From positions 150,001-214,000 of the forward strand of contig JARPUW010000520.1 of the NCBI GenBank assembly GCA_030533445.1: a DNA stretch of 64,000 bases, written 5' to 3'. Numbering within the stretch: the stretch's first letter is position 1; the number at the start of each line of letters is the position of its first letter. Origin of the DNA: Cyprinodon diabolis. Lineage: Eukaryota > Chordata > Actinopteri > Cyprinodontiformes > Cyprinodontidae. Both the position numbers and the translations under genes were made by a program. Positions 37,696-50,291 of this stretch are shown one piece after another. Under the pieces are notes generated by a model, which worked only from the letters and a program-made list of their open reading frames with translations, was not told the origin of the DNA and did no database searches.

Positions 37696-40600
37696 CTAGA
37701 AAATTTCTAAAGAAATTTTGAGGGGGGCCACCTACTGCCCGTCTGGGGAACAGGGCCAATACGGCCCTGGCAAGTGATGTCGGGGCTCCCCAGACCAACT
37801 GCTTACGCCTTTGAGGGCTGCTGAGGGAAGGAAAGAGGGCTAGGTCATGGGCAAAGAGAGCTGTGTGCCACTTGTGCTGAAATCTGGGAAATAGACGTGC
37901 ACAGCGTATGATGCAAAAGGGTAATATGGGTTGTCCATATTGAACCGCAGTGGGTAAAGCTCAGTTGGTGGGCTCCGCCCGCCTGCTAGGAGCCCTTGCA
38001 GCGATGAAAAAAATCACCAATGGCGGGCTCTGCCCGCCTGCTAAGAGCCATTGCAGTGATGAAATCACCAATGGCAATGAGCAATATGCCAGAATGTATG
38101 AGTGTGTATAAGGAAGAGGCTTTTATTCTGTAGAGTCCCTGGAGTCTTATTTTGAAAGTCTATCATGGAAGTGCATCTAAAGATGGGTCATGCCCAGCAG
38201 TTATATAGAATCAATTTCCAAATGTTAAATCACTGGTTTTCCATGTTATTAGGTGAATAGTTGCTGTATTACAGAGTAAATGGGAGACTTTTATTGTGAA
38301 ATTTGCTCTGGGTGTGTTTTGAAAAGGTCACTAGAGTCTAATAAAAACAACCTGGAAGAGTTTGGGTCATAATGTTGAGCCATTTGCATCAATTAATGCA
38401 TTAGTATAATCTAGAGGCTTTTATTTTGTAGGGTCGCTGGAGTCTTATTTTGAAAGTCCAACAGAGTTGTGTTTATAGAAAATGTTCAGACCCGTCAATG
38501 ATAGTTGATTACTTTCCAATCGTTAAATCACTGTTTTTCCATGTTATTAGGGCAGTAGATGAAGCGGAAATGGGAGGCTTTTATTTTGAAATTTGCTATA
38601 GGGTGTGTTTTAAACAGTCTCCTAGAGTCTATTCTCTAAAACGGGGTTGAGTTTGGGTCATAATATTGAGCCATATAGGGCAATAAATATATGTAAAAAA
38701 TATAGAGGCTTTTATTTTGTAGGGTCCCTGGAGTCTTATTTTGAAAGTCTATCAGTGCTGAGTGGCAAGGGAAGTGTCCTGGACAGCAGTCATATAGTAT
38801 CCATTTCCCAATGTTAAATCAGTCCTTTCACCCTCCATTAGATTAATATGTGCTGTTTAAAACAGCAGAGGTAAAATCTGTTTGAAGCTTGGTAACCTTG
38901 ACAACGCTTAACGAGCCTCTCACTGACACAGACAACAGCTGCACTCACTATTGGTTTCTTCTTCCCAGGCTTTTTTGTATGGGAAGAACGGCAACGAAAA
39001 CAAACGACTACTGATCAAAAACCGTATGAGTTATTCAAAAAACATTTTCACCATGAGCATCAGCAATCCTTCGACTCCAAGTATACCAACTTTGGTGTAT
39101 GTGTGTCATTCAGAACAATATTTATGACGACTTGAAAACACATAGTCTGATTCGTTTCTCTTCCATCTTCAGCTCAAAAAGAATGGAGAAAGGCTGAAAC
39201 TCATCGACTTTAGGTTGGTCTGGAGGGTTTTTAAGGAAAAGTATTAATCCTACCGTAATTCCGAAGACATTGTGTGAGTCCAGAGGTTTCAGTCTACAAA
39301 CTGACCAAAAATGGTGACTGTAGCTCCAAATATGTGGCCGTGAGGGCGAGAATAAGATGTTTGATCTTAAAAAAATGGCCGCCTCACACTAAGATTTCAG
39401 CAGCTGCACTCTAGCAGGCTGCTGCAGAAGCTAACTGTCAGCTAGCTTCCAGGTGCTTACCCTCCGAACAAACGACTGCTGAGCAAAAACCGTAAAAGAT
39501 ATCTGAAAAATTCTTTCAGTGAAAGCAACATCTATCCTTTGTCTCAGACTGGGGTAACCTTCATGTCTGTAGGTCTTTCACAACCCAAAACGAAGCACAA
39601 ACAAAATGGTTGGCCCACCTGCTCCTCCCTTTGTTTGAACTGCAGGACCTCACTCTCACTCACCTTTTAGCTGCTAAAGCACCCCTCCGAACAAACGACT
39701 GCTGAGTAAAAACCGTAAAAGGTGTCTGAAAAATTCTTTTTATCTAAGCGACAGCTATATCTTGTCTTCAATTGGAGTAACTTTCATGGCTGTAGGTCAT
39801 CTACAAACTGAATGGGAAGAGAAAGAAAAAGAAAAAACGTTTCATCACACCTAAGCTTCTAATTGAGCTAGCTGCAGCAGGTCACTGTCACTCAGCTTTC
39901 AGGTGCTTAAAATGTCCTCCGAACAAACGACTGCTGAGCAAAAACCGTATGAGTTATTCAAAAATTTTTTTCACCGTGAGCGTCAGTCATCCTTCGACTC
40001 CAACTATGCCAACTTTGGTGTATGTGTGTCATTCAGAAAAATATTTATGACGAGTTTAAAACACATAGTCGGATTCGTTTTTCTCCCCTCTTCTGCTCCA
40101 AAACCAATGAAAAACGGCTCTGATTTTCATCGACTTTAGGTCGGTCTGGAGGGTTTTTAAGGAAAAGTATTAATCCTACCGTAATTCCGAAGATATTGTG
40201 TGGGTCCAGAGATTTCAGTCTACAAACTGACCAAAAATGGTGACTCTAGCTATAAATATGTGGCCGTGAGGGCGAGTTTAAAATGTTTTTTTGTGTTTAA
40301 AAAACGCCTGCCTCACACTCTAGCTTTTCAGTTGCTCCACTCTAGCAGGCTGGATTTTGCTAAAACTTTGTGGCGCTTGAGGTCTGATTATACAAAAACC
40401 GTAGCAGTTATCAACATACCGTCTTCAGTTTTAAATAGACGAAGGATTTATCTACAAACTGAGCTTCAAACTGTTTTTCTAGGTGAATGTATGGCGACAC
40501 AGTGAAGTGCTGTTTTTTATGCTTTTTTTTTCCTCTCCCCATTCATTTCCTATGGGATTTTTTTGCGACGTTTTCGCTAATAATTCGCAAACCTTCGGAC

Positions 40601-40737
40601 TAATGAGAAAGTTTTATACAAGCACACATCACCCCATTGGTCCCGACGCGTGTGCCAACTTTGGGCCCGATCCGCCAAACCGTGCGGGACTAGTTACGTG
40701 CCGAAGTTTTGGGTATACGGGAGAATTATAATAATAA
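37696..40737. repeat. Macrosatellite unit U12 (3042 bp), shortest unit, type B
   Basis: Type B leader (GAACAGGGCC, GTGATGTCGG, GGCTAGGTC, ATGCAAAAGG, GAACCGCAG) with only two GC palindromes. c1 has CAGTTATATAGAATCAATTT, shared with U14 and U17. Private changes include GGCAACGAAAACAAACG near 38990. No module at its end. Confidence 0.92.
37967..38075. repeat. GC-palindrome minisatellite of U12, two copies
   Basis: The first copy is GGTGGGCTCCGCCCGCC and the second has a TCT loop. Three repeats fewer than the standard array, about 129 bp shorter, which explains the short unit. Confidence 0.9.
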
Positions 40738-43700
40738 CTAGAAAATTTCTAAAGAAATTTTGAGGGGGGCCACCTACTGCCCGTCTGGGGAACCGGGCCA
40801 ATACGGCCCTGGCAAGTGACGTCGGGGCTCCCCAGACCAACTGCTTACGCCTTTGAGGGCTGCTGAGGGAAGGAAAGAGGGCAAGTTCATGGGCAAAGAG
40901 AGCTGTGTGCCACTTGTGCTGAAATCTGGGAAATAGACGTGCACAGAGTATGATGCACAAGGGTAATATGGGTTGTCCATATTGAAACACAGTGGGTAAA
41001 GCCCAGTTGGCGGGCTTCGCCCGCCTGCTAGGAGCCATCTCAGTGAAGAAAAAAATCACCAATGGCGGGCTCTGCCCGCCTTCTAAGAGCCATTGCAGTG
41101 ATGAAATCACCAATGGCGGGCTCCGCCCGCCTGCTAAGAGCCATTGCAGTGATGTAATCACCTTTGGCGGGCTCCGCCCGCCTGTTACCATTGGCGGGCT
41201 CCGCCCGCCTTCTAAGAGCCATTGCAGTGATGAAATCACCAATGGCAATGAGCAATATGCCAGAATGTATGAGTGTGTATAAGGAAGAGGCTTTTATTCT
41301 GTAGAGTCCTTGTAGTCTTATTTTGAAAGTCTATCATGAATGTGCATCAAAAGATGGGTCACGCCCAGCAGTGATATAGAATCCATTTCCAAATGTTAAA
41401 TCACTGGTTTTCCATGTTATTAGGTGAATAGTTGCTGTATTACAGAGTAAATGGGAGACTTTTATTGTGAAATTTGCTCTGGGGTGTGTTTTGAAAAGGT
41501 CACTAGAGTCTAATAAAAACAACCTGGAAGAGTTTGGGTCATAATGTTGAGCCATTTGCATCAATTAATGCATTACTATAATCTAGAGGCTTTTATTTTG
41601 TAGGGTCCCTGGAGTCTTATTTTGAAAGTCCAACAGAGTTGTGTTTATAGAAAATGTTCAGACCCGTCAATGATAGTTGATTACTTTCCAATCGTTAAAT
41701 CACTCTTTTTCCATGTTATTAGGGCAGTAGATGAAGCGGAAATGGGAGGCTTTTATTTTGAAATTTGCTATAGGGTGTGTTTTAAACAGTCTCCTAGAGT
41801 CTATTCTCTAAAACGGGGTTGAGTTTGGGTCATAATGTTGAGCCATATAGAGCAATAAATATATGTAAAAAATATAGAGGCTTTTATTTTGTAGGGTCCC
41901 TGGAGTCTTATTTTGAAAGTCTATCAGTGCTGAGTGGCAAGGGAAGTGTCATGTACAGCAGTCATATAGTATCCATTTCCCAATGTTAAATCAGTCCTTT
42001 CACCCTCCATTAGATTAATATGTGCTGTTTAAAACAGCAGAGGTAAAATCTGTTTGAAGCTTGGTAACCTTGACAACGCTTAACGAGCCTCTCACTGACA
42101 CAGACAACAGCTGCACTCACTATTGGTTTCTTCTTCCCAGGCTTTTTTGTATGGGAAGAACGGCACCGAACAAACGACTACTGATCAAAAACCGTATGAG
42201 TTATTCAAAAAACATTTTCACCATGAGCATCAGCAATCCTTCGACTCCAACTATACCAACTTTGGTGTATGTGTGTCATTCAGAAAAATATTTATGACGA
42301 GTTGAAAACACATAGTCTGATTCGTTTTTCTCCCATCTTCAGCTCAAAAAGAATGGAGAAAGGCTGAAACTCTCATCCACTTTAGGTTGGTCTGGAGGGT
42401 TTTTAAGGCAAAGTATTAATCCTACCGTAATTCCGAAGACATTGTGTGAGTCCAGAGGTTTCAGTCTACAAACTGACCAAAAATGGTGACTGTAGCTCCA
42501 AATATGTGGCCGTGAGGGCGAGAATAAGATGTTTGATCTTAAAAAATGGCCGCCTCACACTAAGATTTCAGCAGCTGCACTCTAGCAGGCTGCTGCAGAA
42601 GCTAACTGTCAGCTAGCTTCCAGGTGCTTACCCTCCGAACAAACGACTGCTGAGCAAAAACCGTAAAAGATATCTGAAAAATTCTTTCAGTGAAAGCAAC
42701 ATCTATCCTTTGTCTCAGACTGGGGTAACCTTCATGTCTGTAGGTCTTTCACAACCCAAAACGAAGCACAAACAAAATGGTTGGCCCACCTGCTCCTCCC
42801 TTTGTTTGAACTGCAGGACCTCACTCTCACTCACCTTTTAGCTGCTAAAGCACCCCTCCGAACAAACGACTGCTGAGTAAAAACCGTAAAAGGTATCTGA
42901 AAAATTCTTTTTATCTAAGCGACAGCTATATCTTGTCTTCAATTGGAGTAACTTTCATGGCTGTAGGTCATCTACAAACTGAATGGGAAGAGAAAGAAAA
43001 AGAAAAAACGTTTCATCACACCTAAGCTTCTAATTGAGCTAGCTGCAGCAGGTCACTGTCACTCAGCTTTCAGGTGCTTAAAATGTCCTCCGAACAAACG
43101 ACTGCTGAGCAAAAACCGTATGAGTTATTCAAAAAATTTTTTCACCGTGAGCGTCAGTCATCCTTCGACTCCAACTATGCCAACTTTGGTGTATGTGTGT
43201 CATTCAGAAAAATATTTATGACGAGTTTAAAACACATAGTCGGATTCGTTTTTCTCCCCTCTTCTGCTCCAAAACCAATGAAAAACGGCTCTGATTTTCA
43301 TCGACTTTAGGTCGGTCTGGAGGGTTTTTAAGGAAAAGTATTAATCCTACCGTAATTCCGAAGATATTGTGTGGGTCCAGAGATTTCAGTCTACAAACTG
43401 ACCAAAAATGGTGACTCTAGCTATAAATATGTGGCCGTGAGGGCGAGTTTAAAATGTTTTTTTGTGTTTAAAAAACGCCTGCCTCACACTCTAGCTTTTC
43501 AGTTGCTCCACTCTAGCAGGCTGGATTTTGCTAAAACTTTGTGGCGCTTGAGGTCTGATTATACAAAAACCGTAGCAGTTATCAACATACCGTCTTCAGT
43601 TTTAAATAGACGAAGGATTTATCTACAAACTGAGCTTCAAACTGTTTTTCTAGGTGAATGTATGCCGACACAGTGAAGTGCTGTTTTTTATGCTTTTTTT

Positions 43701-43908
43701 TTCCTCTCCCCATTCATTTCCTATGGGATTTTTTTGCGACGTTTTCGCTAATAATTCGCAAACCTTCGGACTAATGAGAAAGTTTTATACAAGCACACAT
43801 CACCCCATTGGTCCCGACGCGTGTGCCAACTTTGGGCCCGATCCGCCAAACCGTGCGGGACTAGTTACGCGCCGAAGTTTTGGGTATACGGGAGAATTAT
43901 AATAATAA
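40738..43908. repeat. Macrosatellite unit U13 (3171 bp)
   Basis: Type A unit with five palindromes, a member of the U1/U4/U13 family by the same set of linked variants (offset 28868 bp from U4). It has seven T's in segment d. The end junction is TAATAATAA-CTAG without a module. Confidence 0.92.
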
Positions 43909-46900
43909 CTAGAAAATTTCTAAAGAAATTTTGAGGGGGGCCACCTACTGCCCGTCTGGGGAACAGGGCCAATACGGCCCTGGCAAGTGATGTCGGGGCT
44001 CACCAGACCAACTGCTTACGCCTTTGAGGGCTGCTGAGGGAAGGAAAGAGGGCTAGGTCATGGGCAAAGAGAGCTGTGTGCCACTTGTGCTGAAATCTGG
44101 GAAATAGACGTGCACAGCGTATGATGCAAAAGGGTAATATGGGTTGTCCATATTGAACCGCAGTGGGTAAAGCTCAGTTGGGGGGCTCCGCCCGCCTGCT
44201 AGGAGCCCTTGCAGCGATGAAAAAAATCACCAATGGCGGGCTCTGCCCGCCTGCTAAGAGCCATTGCAGTGATGAAATCACCAATGGCGGGCTCCGCCCG
44301 CCTTCTAAGAGCCATTGCAGTGATGAAATCACCAATGGCGGGCTCCGCCCGCCTTCTAAGAGCCATTGCAGTGATGAAATTACAAATGGCAATGAGCAAT
44401 ATGCCAGAATGTATGAGTGTGTATAAGGAAGAGGCTTTTATTCTGTAGAGTCCCTGGAGTCTTATTTTGAAAGTCTATCATGGAAGTGCATCTAAAGATG
44501 GGTCATGCCCAGCAGTTATATAGAATCAATTTCCAAATGTTAAATCACTGGTTTTCCATGTTATTAGGTGAATAGTTGCTGTATTACAGAGTAAATGGGA
44601 GACTTTTATTGTGAAATTTGCTCTGGGTGTGTTTTGAAAAGGTCACTAGAGTCTAATAAAAACAACCTGGAAGAGTTTGGGTCATAATGTTGAGCCATTT
44701 GCATCAATTAATGCATTAGTATAATCTAGAGGCTTTTATTTTGTAGGGTCGCTGGAGTCTTATTTTGAAAGTCCAACAGAGTTGTGTTTATAGAAAATGT
44801 TCAGACCCGTCAATGATAGTTGATTACTTTCCAATCGTTAAATCACTCTTTTTCCATGTTATTAGGGCAGTAGATGAAGCGGAAATGGGAGGCTTTTATT
44901 TTGAAATTTGCTATAGGGTGTGTTTTAAACAGTCTCCTAGAGTCTATTCTCTAAAACGGGGTTGAGTTTGGGTCATAATGTTGAGCCATATAGGGCAATA
45001 AATATATGTAAAAAATATAGAGGCTTTTATTTTGTAGGGTCCCTGGAGTCTTATTTTGAAAGTCTATCAGTGCTGAGTGGCAAGGGAAGTGTCATGGACA
45101 GCAGTCATATAGTATCCATTTCCCAATGTTAAATCAGTCCTTTCACCCTCCATTAGATTAATATGTGCTGTTTAAAACAGCAGAGGTAAAATCTGTTTGA
45201 AGCTTGGTAACCTTGACAACGCTTAACGAGCCTCTCACTGACACAGACAACAGCTGCACTCACTATTCGTTTCTTCTTCCCAGGCTTTTTTGTATAGGAA
45301 GAACGGCACCGAACAAACGACTACTGATCAAAAACCGTATGAGTTATTCAAAAAACATTTTCACCATGAGCATCAGCAATCCTTCGACTCCAACTATACC
45401 AACTTTGGTGTATGTGTGTCATTCAGAACAATATTTATGACGACTTGAAAACACATAGTCTGATTCGTTTCTCTCCCATCTTCAGCTCAAAAAGAATGGA
45501 GAAAGGCTGAAACTCATCGACTTTAGGTTGGTCTGGAGGGTTTTTAAGGAAAAGTATTAATCCTACCGTAATTCCGAAGACATTGTGTGAGTCCAGAGGT
45601 TTCAGTCTACAAACTGACCAAAAATGGTGACTGTAGCTCCAAATATGTGGCCGTGAGGGCGAGAATAAGATGTTTGATCTTAAAAAAATGGCCGCCTCAC
45701 ACTAAATTTCAGCAGCTGCACTCTAGCAGGCTGCTGCAGAAGCTAACTGTCAGCTAGCTTCCAGGTGCTTACCCTCCGAACAAACGACTGCTGAGCAAAA
45801 ACCGTAAAAGATATCTGAAAAATTCTTTCAGTGAAAGCAACATCTATCCTTTGTCTCAGACTGGGGTAACCTTCATGTCTGTAGGTCTTTCACAACCCAA
45901 AACGAAGCACAAACAAAATGGTTGGCCCACCTGCTCCTCCCTTTGTTTGAACTGCAGGACCTCACTCTCACTCACCTTTTAGCTGCTAAAGCACCCCTCC
46001 GAACAAACGACTGCTGAGTAAAAACCGTAAAAGGTATCTGAAAAATTCTTTTTATCTAAGCGACAGCTATATCTTGTCTTCAATTGGAGTAACTTTCATG
46101 GCTGTAGGTCATCTACAAACTGAACGGGAAGAGAAAGAAAAAGAAAAAACGTTTCATCACACCTAAGCTTCTAATTGAGCTAGCTGCAGCAGGTCACTGT
46201 CACTCAGCTTTCAGGTGCTTAAAATGTCCTCCGAACAAACGACTGCTGAGCAAAAACCGTATGAGTTATTCAAAAAATTTTTTCACCGTGAGCGTCAGTC
46301 ATGCTTCGACTCCAACTATGCCAACTTTGGTGTATGTGTGTCATTCAGAAAAATATTTATGACGAGTTTAAAACACATAGTCTGATTCGTTTTTCTCCCC
46401 TCTTCTGCTCCAAAACCAATGAAAAACGGCTCTGATTTTCATCGACTTTAGGTCGGTCTGGAGGGTTTTTAAGGAAAAGTATTAATCCTACCGTAATTCT
46501 GAAGATATTGTGTGGGTCCAGAGATTTCAGTCTACAAACTGACCAAAAATGGTGACTCTAGCTATAAATATGTGGCCGTGAGGGCGAGTTTAAAATGTTT
46601 TTTTGTGTTTAAAAAACGCCTGCCTCACACTCTAGCTTTTCAGTTGCTCCACTCTAGCAGGCTGGATTTTGCTAAAACTTTGTGGCGCTTGAGGTCTGAT
46701 TATACAAAAACCGTAGCAGTTATCAACATACCGTCTTCAGTTTTAAATAGACGAAGGATTTATCTACAAACTGAGCTTCAAACTGTTTTTCTAGGTGAAT
46801 GTATGCCGACACAGTGAAGTGCTGTTTTTTATGCTTTTTTTTTCCTCTCCCCATTCATTTCCTATGGGATTTTTTTGCGACGTTTTCGCTAATAATTCGC

Positions 46901-47049
46901 AAACCTTCGGACTAATGAGAAAGTTTTATACAAGCACACATCACCCCATTGGTCCCGACGCGTGTGCCAACTTTGGGCCCGATCCGCCAAACCGTGCGGG
47001 ACTAGTTATGCGCCGAAGTTTTGGGTATACGGGAGAATTATAATAATAA
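43909..47049. repeat. Macrosatellite unit U14 (3141 bp), type B, twin of U17
   Basis: Type B leader with GGCTCACCAGACC and four GC palindromes. Shared only with U17: CACTATTCGTTTC, TTGTATAGGAAG, CACTAAATTTCAG (two bases fewer), CTGAACGGGAAG, CAGTCATGCTTC and TTATGCGCCG. All of these lie exactly 9555 bp apart in the two units. The only difference I noticed inside the tract is AATTCTGAAG at about 46495 against AATTCCGAAG in U17. Confidence 0.93.
44180..44390. repeat. GC-palindrome minisatellite of U14, four copies
   Basis: The first copy has a changed left arm (GGGGGGCTCCGCCCGCC) and therefore one G-G mismatch. The others have TCT, TCC and TCC loops. U17 has the same array at 53735-53945. Confidence 0.9.
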
Positions 47050-50000
47050 CTAGAAAATTTCTAAAGAAATTTTGAGGGGGGCCACCTACTGCCCGTCTGG
47101 GGAACCGGGCCAATACGGCCCTGGCAAGTGACGTCGGGGCTCCCCAGACCAACTGCTTACGCCTTTGAGGGCTGCTGAGGGAAGGAAAGAGGGCAAGTTC
47201 ATGGGCAAAGAGAGCTGTGTGCCACTTGTGCTGAAATCTGGGAAATAGACGTGCACAGCGTATGATGCACAAGGGTAATATGGGTTGTCAATATTGAAAC
47301 ACAGTGGGTAAAGCCAAGTTTGCGGGCTTCGCCCGCCTTCTGGGATCCATCTCAGTGAAGAAAAAAATCACCAATGGCGGGCTCTGCCCGCCTTCTAAGA
47401 GCCATTGCAGTGATGAAATCACCAATGGCGGGCTCCGCCCGCCTGCTAAGAGCCATTGCAGTGATGTAATCACCTTTGGCGGGCTCCGCCCGCCTGTTAC
47501 CATTGGCGGGCTCCGCCCGCCTTCTAAGAGCCATTGCAGTGATGAAATCACCAATGGCAATGAGCAATATGCCAGAATGTATGAGTGTGTATAAGGAAGA
47601 GGCTTTTATTCTGTAGAGTCCTTGTAGTCTTATTTTGAAAGTCTATCATGAATGTGCATCAAAAGATGGGTCACGCCCAGCAGTGATATAGAATCCATTT
47701 CCAAATGTTAAATCACTGGTTTTCCATGTTATTAGGTGAATAGTTGCTGTATTACAGAGTAAATGGGAGACTTTTATTGTGAAATTTGCTCTGGGTGTGT
47801 TTTGAAAAGGTCACTAGAGTCTAATAAAAACAACCTGGAAGAGTTTGGGTCATAATGTTGAGCCATTTGCATCAATTAATGCATTAGTATAATCTAGAGG
47901 CTTTTATTTTGTAGGGTCCCTGGAGTCTTATTTTGAAAGTCCAACAGAGTTGTGTTTATAGAAAATGTTCAGACCCGTCAATGATAGTTGATTACTTTCC
48001 AATCGTTAAAACACTCTTTTTCCATGTTATTAGGGCAGTAGATGAAGCGGAAATGGGAGGCTTTTATTTTGAAATTTGCTATAGGGTGTGTTTTAAACAG
48101 TCTCCTAGAGTCTATTCTCTAAAACGGGGTTGAGTTTGGGTCATAATGTTGAGCCATATAGGGCAATAAATATATGTAAAAAATATAGAGGCTTTTATTT
48201 TGTAGGGTCCCTGGAGTCTTATTTTGAAAGTCTATCAGTGCTGAGTGGCAAGGGAAGTGTCATGGACAGCAGTCATATAGTATCCATTTCCCAATGTTAA
48301 ATCAGTCCTTTCACCCTCCATTAGATTAATATGTGCTGTTTAAAACAGCAGAGGTAAAATCTGTTTGAAGCTTGGTAACCTTGACAACGCTTAACGAGCC
48401 TCTCACTGACACAGACAACAGCTGCACTCACTATTGGTTTCTTCTTCCCAGGCTTTTTTGTATGGGAAGAACGGCACCGAACAAACGACTACTGATCAAA
48501 AACCGTATGAGTTATTCAAAAAACATTTTCACCATGAGCATCAGCAATCCTTCGACTCCAACTATACCAACTTTGGTGTATGTGTGTCATTCAGAAAAAT
48601 ATTTATGACGAGTTGAAAACACATAGTCTGATTCGTTTCTCTCCCATCTTCAGCTCAAAAAGAATAGAGAAAGGCTGAAACTCTCATCGACTTTAGGTTG
48701 GTCTGGAGGGTTTTTAAGGAAAAGTATTAATCCTACCGTAATTCCGAAGACATTGTGTGAGTCCAGAGGTTTCAGTCTACAAACTGACCAAAAATGGTGA
48801 CTGTAGCTCCAAATATGTGGCCGTGAGGGCGAGAATAAGATGTTTGATCTTAAAAAAATGGCCGCCTCACACTAAGATTTCAGCAGCTGCACTCTAGCAG
48901 GCTGCTGCAGAAGCTAACTGTCAGCTAGCTTCCAGGTGCTTACCCTCCGAACAAACGACTGCTGAGCAAAAACCGTAAAAGATATCTGAAAAATTCTTTC
49001 AGTGAAAGCAACATCTATCCTTTGTCTCAGACTGGGGTAACCTTCATGTCTGTAGGTCTTTCACAACCCAAAACGAAGCACAAACAAAATGGTTGGCCCA
49101 CCTGCTCCTCCCTTTGTTTGAACTGCAGGACCTCACTCTCACTCACCTTTTAGCTGCTAAAGCACCCCTCCGAACAAACGACTGCTGAGTAAAAACCGTA
49201 AAAGGTATCTGAAAAATTCTTTTTATCTAAGCGACAGCTATATCTTGTCTTCAATTGGAGTAACTTTCATGGCTGTAGGTCATCTACAAACTGAATGGGA
49301 AGAGAAAGAAAAAGAAAAAAACGTTTCATCACACCTAAGCTTCTAATTGAGCTAGCTGCAGCAGGTCACTGTCACTCAGCTTTCAGGTGCTTAAAATGTC
49401 CTCCGAACAAACGACTGCTGAGCAAAAACCGTATGAGTTATTCAAAAAATTTTTTCACCGTGAGCGTCAGTCATCCTTCGACTCCAACTATGCCAACTTT
49501 GGTGTATGTGTGTCATTCAGAAAAATATTTATGACGAGTTTAAAACACATAGTCGGATTCGTTTTTCTCCCCTCTTCTGCTCCAAAACCAATGAAAAACG
49601 GCTCTGATTTTCATCGACTTTAGGTCGGTCTGGAGGGTTTTTAAGGAAAAGTATTAATCCTACCGTAATTCCGAAGATATTGTGTGGGTCCAGAGATTTC
49701 AGTCTACAAACTGACCAAAAATGGTGACTCTAGCTATAAATATGTGGCCGTGAGGGCGAGTTTAAAATGTTTTTTTTGTGTTTAAAAAACGCCTGCCTCA
49801 CACTCTAGCTTTTCAGTTGCTCCACTCTAGCAGGCTGGATTTTGCTAAAACTTTGTGGCGCTTGAGGTCTGATTATACAAAAACCGTAGCAGTTATCAAC
49901 ATACCGTCTTCAGTTTTAAATAGACGAAGGATTTATCTACAAACTGAGCTTCAAACTGTTTTTCTAGGTGAATGTATGGCGACACAGTGAAGTGCTGTTT

Positions 50001-50291
50001 TTTATGCTTTTTTTTTCCTCTCCCCATTCATTTCCTATGGGATTTTTTTGCGACGTTTTCGCTAATAATTCGCAAACCTTCGGACTAATGAGAAAGTTTT
50101 ATACAAGCACACATCACCCCATTGGTCCCGACGCGTGTGCCAACTTTGGGCCCGATCCGCCAAACCGTGCGGGACTAGTTACGCGCCGAAGTTTTGGGTA
50201 TACGGGAGAATTATAATAATAATAATAATACGCGGAATAAATATGTGCAATAGTAGTAGGTGGGCCATGCCTTCGGCATGTGGCCCCCCAA
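47050..50291. repeat. Macrosatellite unit U15 (3242 bp)
   Basis: Type A unit with five palindromes and private leader changes GTCAATATTG, AAGCCAAGTTTGCGGGC and TTCTGGGATCC near 47287-47347; the left arm of the first palindrome begins TGCGGGC. It has CTCTGGGTGTG in c1, TTAAAACACTC in c2, one extra A near 49313, and eight T's at 49770-49777. It ends with one module. Confidence 0.92.
50213..50291. repeat. TAA-linked hairpin module, single copy (end of U15)
   Basis: ACGCGG begins at 50230. The layout is as in U3 and U9, ending CCCCCCAA-CTAG. Confidence 0.9.
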
